Below are positions 42,040 to 50,682 of a stretch of 64,000 nucleotides of DNA, piece after piece. The translations under genes and the position numbers were made by a program. The stretch is from Microbacterium salsuginis (lineage in GTDB: Bacteria; Actinomycetota; Actinomycetes; Actinomycetales; Microbacteriaceae). The stretch lies in NCBI RefSeq assembly GCF_012524205.1, contig NZ_JABACI010000004.1:682001-746000 (forward strand), read 5' to 3'. Position 1 is the stretch's first letter. Each line of letters opens with the position of its first letter. The notes under the pieces are model-generated. The model searched no databases and was not told where the DNA came from. It saw nothing but the letters and a program-made list of their open reading frames with translations.

Positions 42040-43461
42040 TCATTGGTCTCGGACGACCTCGACGGCATTCGCCTCGACCGAAGTGGGCAGCGCCACCCCT
42101 TCCTCCGCCGTTCCGCGACGCGGCCGCAGCCCGAACCAGATGAAGACGACGCTGACGAGCGTCACCGTCACGTTCACGATCAAGGCGAGACTGATGCCCG
42201 CGGTCTGAATCGCCTGGGTCGCGGCGATGGCACTCAGGATCGGGATGCCAACAGTCAGCGCCACCTGCTGCGTCATCGAGGTGAGCCCGGACGCGAGGCC
42301 CTGCTCCTCATTGGGCAGACCAGAGGTCGCGGTCACGGTGAATGCGACGATGGCCGAGACGTGTGCGAAGAATCCGACGAAGAGGGCGGCGATCAGGATG
42401 GCGAGGGCGATGGGGTCGCTGCCGAGGAAGGCCAGCGGGAGGGTCGCCAGCGCCTGAACGGTCAGGCCGACCACCAGCACCCGGCGACTGCCGAAGCGCC
42501 CGATGAAGCGACCGGCGGTGACGCCCGCGAACACGGCGGCGAGACCCGGGATGCCGAAGACGAGACCCGTGACGAAGGCGCTGAAGCCGAGCACATTCTG
42601 CAGATAGAGCGTCATCAGGAAGATCATCCCGGTCTCCATACCGAAGATCAGTAGGCCGGCGTAGTTGCCCCACTTGACCGAGGGCCGCCTCAGGATGTGC
42701 ACGGGTGCCAGCGGTGCCGGCGAGCGCAGCTCGATCAGCCAGAAGAGCACGAGCAGGGCGATGCCGATCACGGCGGCGATGAGGTTCCACTCGATGATGG
42801 CGTAGATCAGTGCAAGGAGTCCTGCGGACACCGTCACAGCGCCGGGCACGTCGAGCCTCGGCCGCTCCGGCAGCCGACTCTCGGGAATCAGAGCCACGGT
42901 CAGCACGATCACGGCGAGCGCCACCGGCACATTGATGAAGAAGGCCGCGCGCCAGCTGAGAAGCTCCACGAGGGTGCCGCCGAGCAGGGCGCCGATCGTG
43001 AATCCGCCCGACAGCAGGGCGCCGTTCAGCCCGAGCGCGCGGTCGCGCAGGGGGCCCTCGGCGAAGGTCGTCGTGAGGAGCGACAGGCCGGTGGGGATGG
43101 AGAAGGCGGTCGCGAAGCCCTGCAACGTCCGGGCCAGCAGCAGCACCTCGGGGGTGGTGGCGAATCCGCCGAGGAGCGAGGCGCCGGTCAGCAGCACCAT
43201 CCCGAGGATGAAGAGCCTGCGGCGGCCGAACAGGTCGGCCATCCGCCCGAAGGTCAGGGCGAATCCGGCGGCGGGAAGCGCGAACGCGGCGGCGATCCAG
43301 GGAAGGGCCGTCACAGCCATTCCGACGCCGGCGCCGACCTCCGGCAGCGCGACGTTCAGGATGGCGAAGTCGGCCGACAGCATGAAGCCCGACGCCAGCA
43401 GGGTGAGCAGGATCATTCGCTGCCTGCCGGTGAATCTGGGTCGCGTGATAAGCGTCGTCAT
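42040..43461 (-). CDS. MFS transporter, DHA2 family
   Basis: A 473-residue exporter with about 14 membrane segments. The first helix has ADFAILNVALPEV and motif A-like GRMADLFGRRRLF follows; ARTLQGFATAFSIPTGLSLL is the antiporter motif region. The open frame extends 1.3 kb upstream but MTTLITRPRF at 43461 is the proper start. Two identical-type inverted repeats upstream indicate control by a TetR- or MarR-type repressor that is not encoded next to it. Substrate unknown. Confidence 0.9.
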   Translation of the reverse strand: MTTLITRPRFTGRQRMILLTLLASGFMLSADFAILNVALPEVGAGVGMAVTALPWIAAAFALPAAGFALTFGRMADLFGRRRLFILGMVLLTGASLLGGFATTPEVLLLARTLQGFATAFSIPTGLSLLTTTFAEGPLRDRALGLNGALLSGGFTIGALLGGTLVELLSWRAAFFINVPVALAVIVLTVALIPESRLPERPRLDVPGAVTVSAGLLALIYAIIEWNLIAAVIGIALLVLFWLIELRSPAPLAPVHILRRPSVKWGNYAGLLIFGMETGMIFLMTLYLQNVLGFSAFVTGLVFGIPGLAAVFAGVTAGRFIGRFGSRRVLVVGLTVQALATLPLAFLGSDPIALAILIAALFVGFFAHVSAIVAFTVTATSGLPNEEQGLASGLTSMTQQVALTVGIPILSAIAATQAIQTAGISLALIVNVTVTLVSVVFIWFGLRPRRGTAEEGVALPTSVEANAVEVVRDQ

Positions 43462-43484
43462 CCTTGGTTCCCCTTCTCGAGCAC

Positions 43485-43535
43485 TGCAATCATAGGGTTG
43501 CACATGCGTATAATGGATGCAACTATACGGTTGCA
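43485..43535. promoter_or_regulatory. Paired operators upstream of the MFS exporter
   Basis: TGCAATCATAGGGTTGCA (43485-43502) and TGCAACTATACGGTTGCA (43518-43535) are two copies of an 18-bp inverted repeat 33 bp apart, bracketing a TATAAT/ATTATA that can serve as a -10 box. The spacing of three helical turns suits cooperative repressor binding. Confidence 0.75.
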
Positions 43536-43662
43536 CTTGAAGAGGCCGTGTCGACCAGGACAGAACCTCGGCAGCGCCCGCCCTCACCCCAGCGGCGCGC
43601 GCGTAGCATGAGGGGCTGCTCCTCCAGACCGTGACGTACCACCGCGAAGAAAGGCAGACGCT

Positions 43663-44850
43663 GTGCCGCAGCACGATTTCGACAGTCTCACCGAGGCCGA
43701 CCTCCGGGACGCGGGGAGTGTCAAGTGGACGATGTTCCCCGACACCATCGGTGCCTTCGTGGCCGAGATGGACTTCGGTCTTGCTCCCGCCGTCAACGGT
43801 GCGTTGAAGGCAGCGCTCGACAGCGGGCTGACGGGATACCTGCCGCAGCGGGTGGCGCAAGACATGTCGGAGGCGACCGCCGCCTGGTACGCCGACAACT
43901 ACGGGTGGGAGGTGCCGGCTGACCGCGTCCACCACGTCCCCGATGTCATCGCTGCTTTCGAGCTGGCGATCGAGAAGTTCACCGAACCGGGCAGCGCGGT
44001 CATCGTCCCTACGCCCGCGTATATGCCGTTCCTCTTCGTGCCTCAGCTCCACGGACGTGACGTGATCGAAGTCCCGAGCATCGAGATCGACGGCCGCATG
44101 ACGATGGACCTCGACGCGATCTCGCGCGCCTTCGATGATGGAGCGGGGCTCGTGGTCCTGTGCAACCCGCACAACCCACTCGGCACGGTGTTTCGTCGGG
44201 AGGAGCTCGTCGCGCTCTCGGAGGTCGTCGCAGCCAACGGAGGCCGCGTCTTCGCCGACGAGATCCACGCGCCGATCGTTTACAGCCCTGCGAAACACAT
44301 CCCATACGCCTCGGTATCGGACGCTGCTTCCTCCCACACCATCATGGCGGCGTCGGCGTCCAAAGCATGGAATCTCGCCGGCCTGAAGTGCGCGCAGGTG
44401 ATCCTGTCGAATGACACGGATGCTGCGACATGGGAGTCGTTCGGCATGTGGGCCGGGCACGGCACGTCGACGCTGGGAGTGCTCGCGAACACCGCCGCGT
44501 ACTCGGCGGGCGGTGAATGGCTCGGCAACGTCCTGGAGTACCTCGACGGCAACCGCCGCTTGCTCGCAGACCTGCTTCGCGAGCATCTTCCCCTCGCGCG
44601 CATGATCCTGCCCGAAGCGACGTACATCGCCCTGATCGATTTCCGCGCCTATCAGCTCGAGGGCGACCTCGGCGAGTGGTTCCGAGAGAACGCAGGAGTG
44701 GCGATGACCGACGGTGCAGCGTGCGGCGAGGCCGCCGTCGGCCACACCCGCTTCGTGTTCGCCCTGCCTCGGCCGTTGCTCGAGGAGGCAGTCTTGCGTA
44801 TGGCGCGCGCCGTGGACGCTCACATCGCCGAAAGGGACGCCGCGGCCTAG
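43663..44850 (+). CDS. MalY/PatB-type PLP aminotransferase (C-S lyase)
   Basis: A fold-type I PLP enzyme of 395 residues in the MalY/PatB group, which cleave cystathionine and related C-S conjugates. The PLP Lys is in SASKAWNLAGLK, the Asn/Pro contacts in CNPHNPLGTVF, the Asp in FADEIHAPIVY and the carboxylate-binding Arg near the end (GHTRFVFALP). GTG start behind GAAAGG. It is divergent from the MFS exporter, whose paired operators might control both. It probably yields pyruvate, ammonia and a thiol. Confidence 0.9.
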   Translation: MPQHDFDSLTEADLRDAGSVKWTMFPDTIGAFVAEMDFGLAPAVNGALKAALDSGLTGYLPQRVAQDMSEATAAWYADNYGWEVPADRVHHVPDVIAAFELAIEKFTEPGSAVIVPTPAYMPFLFVPQLHGRDVIEVPSIEIDGRMTMDLDAISRAFDDGAGLVVLCNPHNPLGTVFRREELVALSEVVAANGGRVFADEIHAPIVYSPAKHIPYASVSDAASSHTIMAASASKAWNLAGLKCAQVILSNDTDAATWESFGMWAGHGTSTLGVLANTAAYSAGGEWLGNVLEYLDGNRRLLADLLREHLPLARMILPEATYIALIDFRAYQLEGDLGEWFRENAGVAMTDGAACGEAAVGHTRFVFALPRPLLEEAVLRMARAVDAHIAERDAAA

Positions 44851-44919
44851 ACGGGGCGACTGCGCGGCCTTGACCCTGACGCTGCGTCAACTCTTACGCT
44901 GACGGCGGAGGGAGGAGTC

Positions 44920-45702
44920 ATGGCCGTCATCGAAGCGTCGGAGCAGGACCTGCGCAGCATCCGAGTCGCCCTGAAGGCCCCGGCGCGCCGGACGGTGGTC
45001 GTGGACGACCTCGAGAACATCGCGACGGCGGCGCGCTCGGGCGTCGAGATTCGCGCTGTGTTCTCGACTGACGAGTTCGAGGCTCCCGAAGCGCTCGACC
45101 TGCCTGTGCGGCGGATCAGCCGAGGTCGCGCTGCAGAGCTCTTCGGCAACGAGAGGCTGTCTCGCACATTCGCGCTCGCCGTAGCGCCGGCATCCGCCTC
45201 CCTTGATGACCTTCGGAGACGACCCGGGGACATCGTCGTGCTGGACGGTGTGCGCTTGGCGGGGAACATCGGGGCAGTGGTGCGCACAACGGTCGCACTG
45301 GGCGGAGCGGGGGTCGTCCTGCTCGACTCCGGGCTGCCGAGCATCTTCGATCGGCGCCTCGTTCGAGCGAGCCGAGGGTTGATCTTCGCGCTGCCGACCG
45401 TGACCACGAGTCCGCACAGGCTGCTGTCGTTCCTGCGCAGTGCTGATCTGCCCCTGTTCGTCGCGGACTCGCACGGAACCATGAGTGTCGAAGACTACGC
45501 CCGGGTGGGAGGACGGACCGCGGTCGCATTCGGCAGCGAGCGGCGTGGCTGCTCGGCTATCCTTCGTGCCGCGGCCGCGGGGATCGTGTCCATCTCCACC
45601 TCCGCCGAAGTGGATTCGTTGAACGTCTCGGTGGCTGCAGGGATCGCGATGCACGCGCGTCGCCACCACAACAGAGAAGATGCGCGTGTACTCGCTCACT
45701 GA
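44920..45702 (+). CDS. 23S rRNA 2'-O-methyltransferase of the thiostrepton-resistance (Tsr/NshR) family
   Basis: A 260-residue SPOUT-class RNA methyltransferase. The N-terminal ~95 residues are the L30e-like RNA-binding domain found in Tsr and NshR; the C-terminal SpoU domain has LDGVRLAGNIGAVVRTT, SIFDRRLVRASRG, AFGSERRG and SLNVSVAAGIAMH, which line up closely with the thiopeptide-producer enzymes that methylate 23S rRNA A1067. The match is to this subgroup rather than to general TrmH/RlmB. ATG behind GGAGGGAGG. It overlaps a MerR gene by 23 bp. A role in protection against thiopeptides is inferred. Confidence 0.88.
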   Translation: MAVIEASEQDLRSIRVALKAPARRTVVVDDLENIATAARSGVEIRAVFSTDEFEAPEALDLPVRRISRGRAAELFGNERLSRTFALAVAPASASLDDLRRRPGDIVVLDGVRLAGNIGAVVRTTVALGGAGVVLLDSGLPSIFDRRLVRASRGLIFALPTVTTSPHRLLSFLRSADLPLFVADSHGTMSVEDYARVGGRTAVAFGSERRGCSAILRAAAAGIVSISTSAEVDSLNVSVAAGIAMHARRHHNREDARVLAH

Positions 45703-46072
45703 GCTCTGCCGACGCACGGGCATCAGCGCGAGGACGCTGCGCCACTACGAGCGGCTCGGTCTTCTTTCGCCGACGGCGACCACCGAGCATGGTCGACGCT
45801 TCTACGGCGGGCGCGAGCTCGAAGTGATCGCGGAACTGCAGATGCTCGGCATCCTCGGGCATGCGCTCAGCCGACGACCTGCCGTCGGACACCTCGATGA
45901 GGTCTGTCGACAGCTTCAGCGGCACCTCGACGCGATGGAGCAGTCAGTGGCAGCGATTCGCGCCGAGATCTCCCGATTGGCCCGTCCAGGGGAGGGATGC
46001 CTGGGCGACGAGGTTCTGCTGGGCGTCATCCGGGCGCTTGTCACAGGGACGGCAAGCGCGCGAACAGCATGA
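45680..46072 (+). CDS. MerR family regulator
   Basis: A 130-residue MerR-type protein with the N-terminal winged helix (YSLTELCRRTGISARTLRHYERLGLL) and a dimerising coiled coil (LQRHLDAMEQSVAAIRAEISRLA). It has no large effector domain and no metal-binding Cys cluster. It overlaps the end of the thiostrepton-type methyltransferase gene by 23 bp, so both are made together. MerR regulators of the TipA type sense thiopeptides in streptomycetes, but this protein lacks the TipAS drug-binding part. Confidence 0.85.
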   Translation: MRVYSLTELCRRTGISARTLRHYERLGLLSPTATTEHGRRFYGGRELEVIAELQMLGILGHALSRRPAVGHLDEVCRQLQRHLDAMEQSVAAIRAEISRLARPGEGCLGDEVLLGVIRALVTGTASARTA

Positions 46073-46192
46073 CCACTGGCACATGCATCCATCGCACGGT
46101 CGGCGTACCGTTCCAGAGCCTGCCCCTCGCGACGCGAGGGCCGGATCGATGAGACCAGGCACAGGGACCTCACGCTTCGCAAGGGAGTCTTC

Positions 46193-47050
46193 ATGGACAT
46201 TCAGACGCTCCGTATCGGGACCAGCGGCGCGACGCTCGAAGCCGAGAGCTGGGGCGCGAGCGCCGATCCGCCGGTGCTGCTGATCGCCGGCACCTCGTGT
46301 ACGCGCGATTGGTGGCCGCCGGAGTTCTGTCGCCTTCTGGTCGCACGCGGCTGCCGGGTGATTCGGTACGACCAACGCGATACCGGGGCGGCGTCGCTCT
46401 GGCCCGTCGGGCAACCGGATTACACGCTCGATGACATGGTGATTGACGCGATCGCGATCCTGGACTCCTTGGGCGAGGATCGTGCGCACGTCGTCGGGTT
46501 CTCTCAGGGAGGCTGGGTCGCCCAGCTTCTCGCCCTCGACCACCCGGATCGGATGTCGTCGATGACACTCATCTCCTCGCGCCCGACCCCGCACGGGGCG
46601 GCAGATCCCGATCTGCCCGAGGTCTCGGAGCGACTGCTCGCCGGCTGGGAGGCGATCTCAGAGCCTGATTGGGATGACGAGGCGGCGGTCATCGACTTCT
46701 ACGTCGAGAACGAAAGACTGCTGGCCGGCGATGAGTTCGATGCGGATGCCGCGAGACGTATCTGTTCCGCGGCCGTTGCCCGCAGCGTCGACGCGCGAAC
46801 GGCAGGCAACCATCCTTATATGCGCAGTGTTCCGCGCTGGCGCGAGCGCCTCTCGCAGATCACGGTGCCGACAGCGGTCTTCCACGGCACGGCTGACCCT
46901 CTGTTCCCGCTGGAGAACGGATCGGCTCTGGCGCAGGAGATCCCGGGCGCATCGTTCACGGCGCTGACCAGGGTGGGTCACGAGTTCCCGAGTGCTACGT
47001 GGCCGGCGGTGGTCGAACACGTCAGTCGGCAGGTGCGGGGGCATGCCTAG
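46193..47050 (+). CDS. Alpha/beta hydrolase
   Basis: A 285-residue alpha/beta-hydrolase-fold protein. The nucleophile elbow is GFSQGG (GxSxG), the oxyanion region LLIAGTSCTRDWW, the acid in HGTADPLFP and the His in RVGHEFP. ATG at 46193 follows a GAAGGGAGTC-like site (AAGGGAGT). The cap region contains DEAAVIDFY, as in methylesterase/lactonase-like members of actinobacteria. It is a single gene; substrate unknown. Confidence 0.9.
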   Translation: MDIQTLRIGTSGATLEAESWGASADPPVLLIAGTSCTRDWWPPEFCRLLVARGCRVIRYDQRDTGAASLWPVGQPDYTLDDMVIDAIAILDSLGEDRAHVVGFSQGGWVAQLLALDHPDRMSSMTLISSRPTPHGAADPDLPEVSERLLAGWEAISEPDWDDEAAVIDFYVENERLLAGDEFDADAARRICSAAVARSVDARTAGNHPYMRSVPRWRERLSQITVPTAVFHGTADPLFPLENGSALAQEIPGASFTALTRVGHEFPSATWPAVVEHVSRQVRGHA

Positions 47051-47164
47051 GCAGAGCTCCACGCGGCTGCCGTTGGGTCGGCCCTCTGAGCCTGCCGTGA
47101 CCAACGGCACATGCGCGCCCGGATGTCCGGTCCTAGCGTCGGAGCATCGAGGAAGGATGGATCC

Positions 47165-47605
47165 ATGAACCTGATGAGCCTGTACCCGGTCCTGATGACA
47201 ACGGATGTCGCGTCGACGGCGGACTTCTACCGAACGCACTTCGACTTCGAGGTCGCGTTCGAATCGGACTGGTACGTGAGCCTCCAACGCGGCCGGTGGG
47301 AACTCGCGGTGCTCGACGCAAGTCATGCCACCATCCCCGACGGATACCGGAACGGTGCCGCCGGCGGCCTGCTGCTCAACTTCGAAGTGGACGATGTCGA
47401 CGCCGTGCACGATCGACTCGTTGCGGCCGGCCTGACCCCGGTGCGTCCGCTTCGTTCGGAGGACTTCGGTCAGCGCCATGCGATCTTCGCCGGCCCGGAC
47501 AACGTGCTCCTGGACATCATCACGCCGATCGCGCCGACCGGGGAGTTCGCCGACCAGTTCTCCGAGTCGGCCCTGGCCGAAGCTCACGCAGGCGCGCACG
47601 AATAG
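47165..47605 (+). CDS. VOC family protein (glyoxalase/bleomycin-resistance-like)
   Basis: A 146-residue vicinal-oxygen-chelate protein with two beta-alpha-beta-beta-beta modules: [21 protein letters not shown] at the start and the second module from [13 protein letters not shown] to DNVLLDII. Metal-ligand positions are weak, so it may bind rather than transform a ligand. Start at MNLMSLY behind GAGGAAGGATGG. Single gene, function unknown. Confidence 0.82.
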   Translation: MNLMSLYPVLMTTDVASTADFYRTHFDFEVAFESDWYVSLQRGRWELAVLDASHATIPDGYRNGAAGGLLLNFEVDDVDAVHDRLVAAGLTPVRPLRSEDFGQRHAIFAGPDNVLLDIITPIAPTGEFADQFSESALAEAHAGAHE

Positions 47606-47656
47606 GCCATACCGGGTGCACGGTCCCGCGGCTGGGCATCCCCGGTATCGGTCCCG

Positions 47657-48298
47657 TCAGCCGCCCGGCCCGACGGGGTCGATCGGGGCACCATCCCCGT
47701 TGTCGGGCAGGTCCCCGCGCTCGACCGGAGCGGCCGGAACCTTGGGGAGGTCGGAGAACAGGAGCTCCAGTTCGGCACCTGACGGCACGTGCACGGCCTC
47801 GGCCGCCGCCAGAAGATCCTCGGACGGGACGTTGTTCATCCCGGTCACCATGATCAACGCACCATCACGAACCGTGACGTACTCGTGCACGCCGCCGCCC
47901 GACCTGTGCCAGATTCCATCCTCCTCGGTGCACGTCACAGCCGCGTCGGATGCATCCCACAGCGGTATCTCGGCGCAGGAAGCCGCCGTCAGTTCGCCGC
48001 GGTCCGTACGGATGGTCAGCATGGCGCCCGTCGCCTGATTGAACCAGGTGGCCGACATCCCGTCAGCGGCACCGGTGCCGACCGACTGCGGCGCCAGATC
48101 GTAGCCGTCCACCTCGGTCGTATAGACGAGTTCGGGTGCGATGCCGACGGCACTCGCTCGCGCGGCGATCGTGTCCGGGTCGGCGACATCCGTTCCCGGC
48201 ATCGCTGAGGCACACCCACCGAGCGACACGGCGACGACAGCGACGGCGACGCTCAGGGCCGCGGGCGCGATCGCACGGAGCGGTCGGGTTCGAGCCAT
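47657..48298 (-). CDS. Lipoprotein of unknown function
   Basis: A 213-residue exported protein with an Arg-rich start, a hydrophobic stretch and the lipobox LGGC. The mature part has one Cys pair (AASCAEIPLW, AVTCTEED) that may form a disulfide, and short strands typical of a small beta domain (GAMLTIRTDRGE, HEYVTVRDGALIMVTGM). It ends in an acidic, Pro/Gly-rich tail. I do not recognise a family. A Met six codons upstream (MRKDAL) is an alternative start. Confidence 0.75.
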   Translation of the reverse strand: MARTRPLRAIAPAALSVAVAVVAVSLGGCASAMPGTDVADPDTIAARASAVGIAPELVYTTEVDGYDLAPQSVGTGAADGMSATWFNQATGAMLTIRTDRGELTAASCAEIPLWDASDAAVTCTEEDGIWHRSGGGVHEYVTVRDGALIMVTGMNNVPSEDLLAAAEAVHVPSGAELELLFSDLPKVPAAPVERGDLPDNGDGAPIDPVGPGG

Positions 48299-48399
48299 GA
48301 GAGCATCCTTCCTCATGCGCGCGATCCTCGCCTCGCGACACGGTTGTGCGGGATGGGCGACAGAGGTCGCCGGCACCCGCCGCCGTTAGGCTTCTGCGG

Positions 48400-48954
48400 A
48401 TGGACCTCGTGTTTCTCCACGGCGGCGCGGCCGCCGGAAAGCTCACCGTAGCGAGAGAGCTCGGCGCGAAGTCGGGGTTTGCGGTCTTCCACAACCACCT
48501 GATCGTCGACGCTCTCACCTCCGTCTTCACCTTCGGTACGGCGCCGTTCGTCGCCCTCCGCGAGCAGTTCTGGCTGGCCACCTTCGAAGAGGCGGCCCGC
48601 AACGACATCTCCACCGTCTTCACCTTCGCGCCGGAGCCCACGGTGGGGGCTGGCTTTTCGGAGCGGGTCCGATCCTCCGTCGAAGCACACGGCGGCCGCA
48701 TCCACTTCGTCGAACTGAAGGTCAGTCCGCAGGAGCAGGAGCGTCGCGTCACGCTGCCGAGCAGGGAGGAGTTCGCCAAACTCGCCAGCGTCGAGACCTT
48801 GCGCCGGCTGCGAGCCGAACAGTCGATCATCGAACTCCCGCCCTCCGATCTGACCATCGACACGGATCGCACAACGCCTGCCGACGCCGCGGAGCTGATC
48901 ATCGGCACCTTCGCGCTGAGCCCCGTGGATCGTCTGCCGCGGTATCCGGACTGA
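48400..48954 (+). CDS. P-loop small-molecule kinase-like protein
   Basis: A 184-residue P-loop NTPase. The Walker A region is HGGAAAGKLT, followed by NHLIVDALTSVF and a late Arg-rich LID-like helix (LPSREEFAKLAS). It resembles shikimate/gluconate-kinase-like or chloramphenicol-phosphotransferase-like small kinases of actinobacteria. The Walker A has Leu where Ser/Thr is usual after GK, with Thr one position on. Substrate unknown. Confidence 0.78.
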   Translation: MDLVFLHGGAAAGKLTVARELGAKSGFAVFHNHLIVDALTSVFTFGTAPFVALREQFWLATFEEAARNDISTVFTFAPEPTVGAGFSERVRSSVEAHGGRIHFVELKVSPQEQERRVTLPSREEFAKLASVETLRRLRAEQSIIELPPSDLTIDTDRTTPADAAELIIGTFALSPVDRLPRYPD

Positions 48955-49019
48955 GCGGAGCGCTTCTCGGATTCGGATGACGCCGAAACCGACCCGCACC
49001 CTTGTCCTAGCATGGCGCC

Positions 49020-49352
49020 ATGACGGAGTTCCGATTCCTCTATCAGCCCGTCGACGACCTGGGTGCCTCGGTGGATTTCTACGTCGATGTGCTCGGCTTC
49101 GAGGAGGCGTGGACGGACGGCGATGTATCGGTGGGCTTGTGGTTTCCCGGGCGCGCGGGTCAGGTGATGCTCTCGACATCCGGAAAGCCGGCGGGGCCCA
49201 TGTATCTGGTCGAGAGCCTCGACGAGTGGGTCGCACAGCATCCCGAAATCGCGCTCGCGGTCGAGAGGGATGCCGCAGGCATGGGAAGCGTCGCCGGGTT
49301 CAAGGACCCAGGCGGCAACGTGTTCTACATCTTCGATCAGCCCGCCCGCTGA
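49020..49352 (+). CDS. VOC family protein
   Basis: A 110-residue single-module VOC protein (FLYQPVDDLGASVDFYVDVLGF, then FKDPGGNVFYIF). It is short for the family but complete as a homodimeric module. The last ~120 bp are repeated almost exactly at 62321-62438, showing a partial duplication within the genome. Function unknown. Confidence 0.82.
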   Translation: MTEFRFLYQPVDDLGASVDFYVDVLGFEEAWTDGDVSVGLWFPGRAGQVMLSTSGKPAGPMYLVESLDEWVAQHPEIALAVERDAAGMGSVAGFKDPGGNVFYIFDQPAR

Positions 49353-49518
49353 GGGCGAGGTCTATCAGGGGCGACTCGGCCTACGGTGCAACGACGTCGG
49401 CGACTCGAGCGTGTGGTCTTCGACAGGATGCACGCGCTGGGCGTGCACCTCACTCAGATCAGCCGCCCGACCCAGGGGATCGATCGGCGGCCGTCACCGT
49501 CCTCGCGCCATCTCGAGC

Positions 49519-50520
49519 CTATGCGGTCTCCCGTCGGATGAGGCTCGCCAACGCGTGCGAGATGTTCTCGCGGTCGGTCTTGCCGTTGAGGAACCGGTCG
49601 GCGAGCGTCCAGCCGGTGTTATGGCCGTCAATGGCGATGGTGGTCAACGGCGGGGTGAAGAACGCGGCGAACGGGGCATCGTCCACTCCGATCACCCGAA
49701 CCTGATCCGGCACGCGCAATCCCAATCGCTGGACTGCTGCCAGGGCCACACCGGCGATCTCGTCGTCGAACGCGCACACGCCGAAGATCCGGTCAGCATC
49801 GATCGCCGATCGAAATGCCTCGATCGCGCGGTCGAGATCGAACCCGAGCGAGATGTGAGTGGGAGTGGCCAGCCCATGATCTGCGGCGGATCTCGATGCC
49901 CCCAGCTCTCGAGCGTTTGCCATGACCCTGCGGGGGTTGTCTCGGCGCGGCGCGGCGTAGATGAGGTGCTGAGCTCCCCCGTCGATCAGCACGTCTGCCT
50001 GAAGCTGACCGATCTCCTCTTCCCATGGTCGCGGAAACGTCGGATCACCATGGGTTGAGGAGTAGACGTTCGGAACGCCCGCTTCGCGAAAGGCATTCAG
50101 AAGCTCCGGTGAGAGCGCTGTCAACGCCAGCACGCCGAAAGGACGGATCTCGGAAACCAACGCACGCAACGCGTCATTCGTCGCGAACTGGTGCGTGACA
50201 GGGACGTACCCGCCCTCGATAAGGCGCTCGGCGATGGCCGTCAGGAAGGGCTGCGTGACGAAGCCTGCGAGCGACGAGTCCGTGACCAGCAGAACGATTC
50301 GAGAATGACCGCGGCGCAGGGATGCCGCCGCGGCGCTGGGCACATAGCCGAGTTCGAGGGCCGCTGCCCTGACGCGATTCTTCGTCTTCTCGGGAATCGT
50401 TTGGCCGGCGACATCATTCAGGACGTAGCTGACGGTGGCCCGTGACACGCCGCTGCGCACCGCGACGTCCGCGACCGTCGCTCGACGCGGCTTTGCCGCG
50501 ATCGCTTCGTCCTCGTTCAT
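49519..50520 (-). CDS. LacI family transcriptional regulator
   Basis: A 333-residue LacI/GalR regulator. The N-terminal helix-turn-helix and hinge (ATVADVAVRSGVSRATVSYVLND, then AAAASLRRG) precede a periplasmic-binding-protein-like core ending in VRVIGVDDAPFAAFFTPPLTTI. It is divergent from the sugar ABC/rhamnosidase/sulfatase operon and is its likely repressor. Half-site words TTAACCGATTAC (50563) and ATTAAGTGAT (50591) in the gap are candidate operators. The inducer is probably a rhamnose-containing sugar, by context. Confidence 0.9.
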   Translation of the reverse strand: MNEDEAIAAKPRRATVADVAVRSGVSRATVSYVLNDVAGQTIPEKTKNRVRAAALELGYVPSAAAASLRRGHSRIVLLVTDSSLAGFVTQPFLTAIAERLIEGGYVPVTHQFATNDALRALVSEIRPFGVLALTALSPELLNAFREAGVPNVYSSTHGDPTFPRPWEEEIGQLQADVLIDGGAQHLIYAAPRRDNPRRVMANARELGASRSAADHGLATPTHISLGFDLDRAIEAFRSAIDADRIFGVCAFDDEIAGVALAAVQRLGLRVPDQVRVIGVDDAPFAAFFTPPLTTIAIDGHNTGWTLADRFLNGKTDRENISHALASLIRRETA

Positions 50521-50562
50521 GCTCCCAGTGTGTCGTAAGGGTGCCCGCGAAGGGAGGATTGC

Positions 50563-50600
50563 TTAACCGATTACGTTGTCCGCTTGCACGATTAAGTGAT
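50563..50600. promoter_or_regulatory. Candidate LacI operators and promoter of the sugar operon
   Basis: TTAACCGATTAC and, 28 bp on, ATTAAGTGAT are AT-rich near-palindromes typical of LacI sites, in the 162-bp divergent gap between the LacI gene and the solute-binding protein gene. Confidence 0.45.
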
Positions 50601-50682
50601 TCGAGGCTAAAGTGACTCCCTGCCGGGTGGACCGGCGCCTCGACGGCCTGGCCGATCGCACTCGACTACAAGGGAGTATCGA

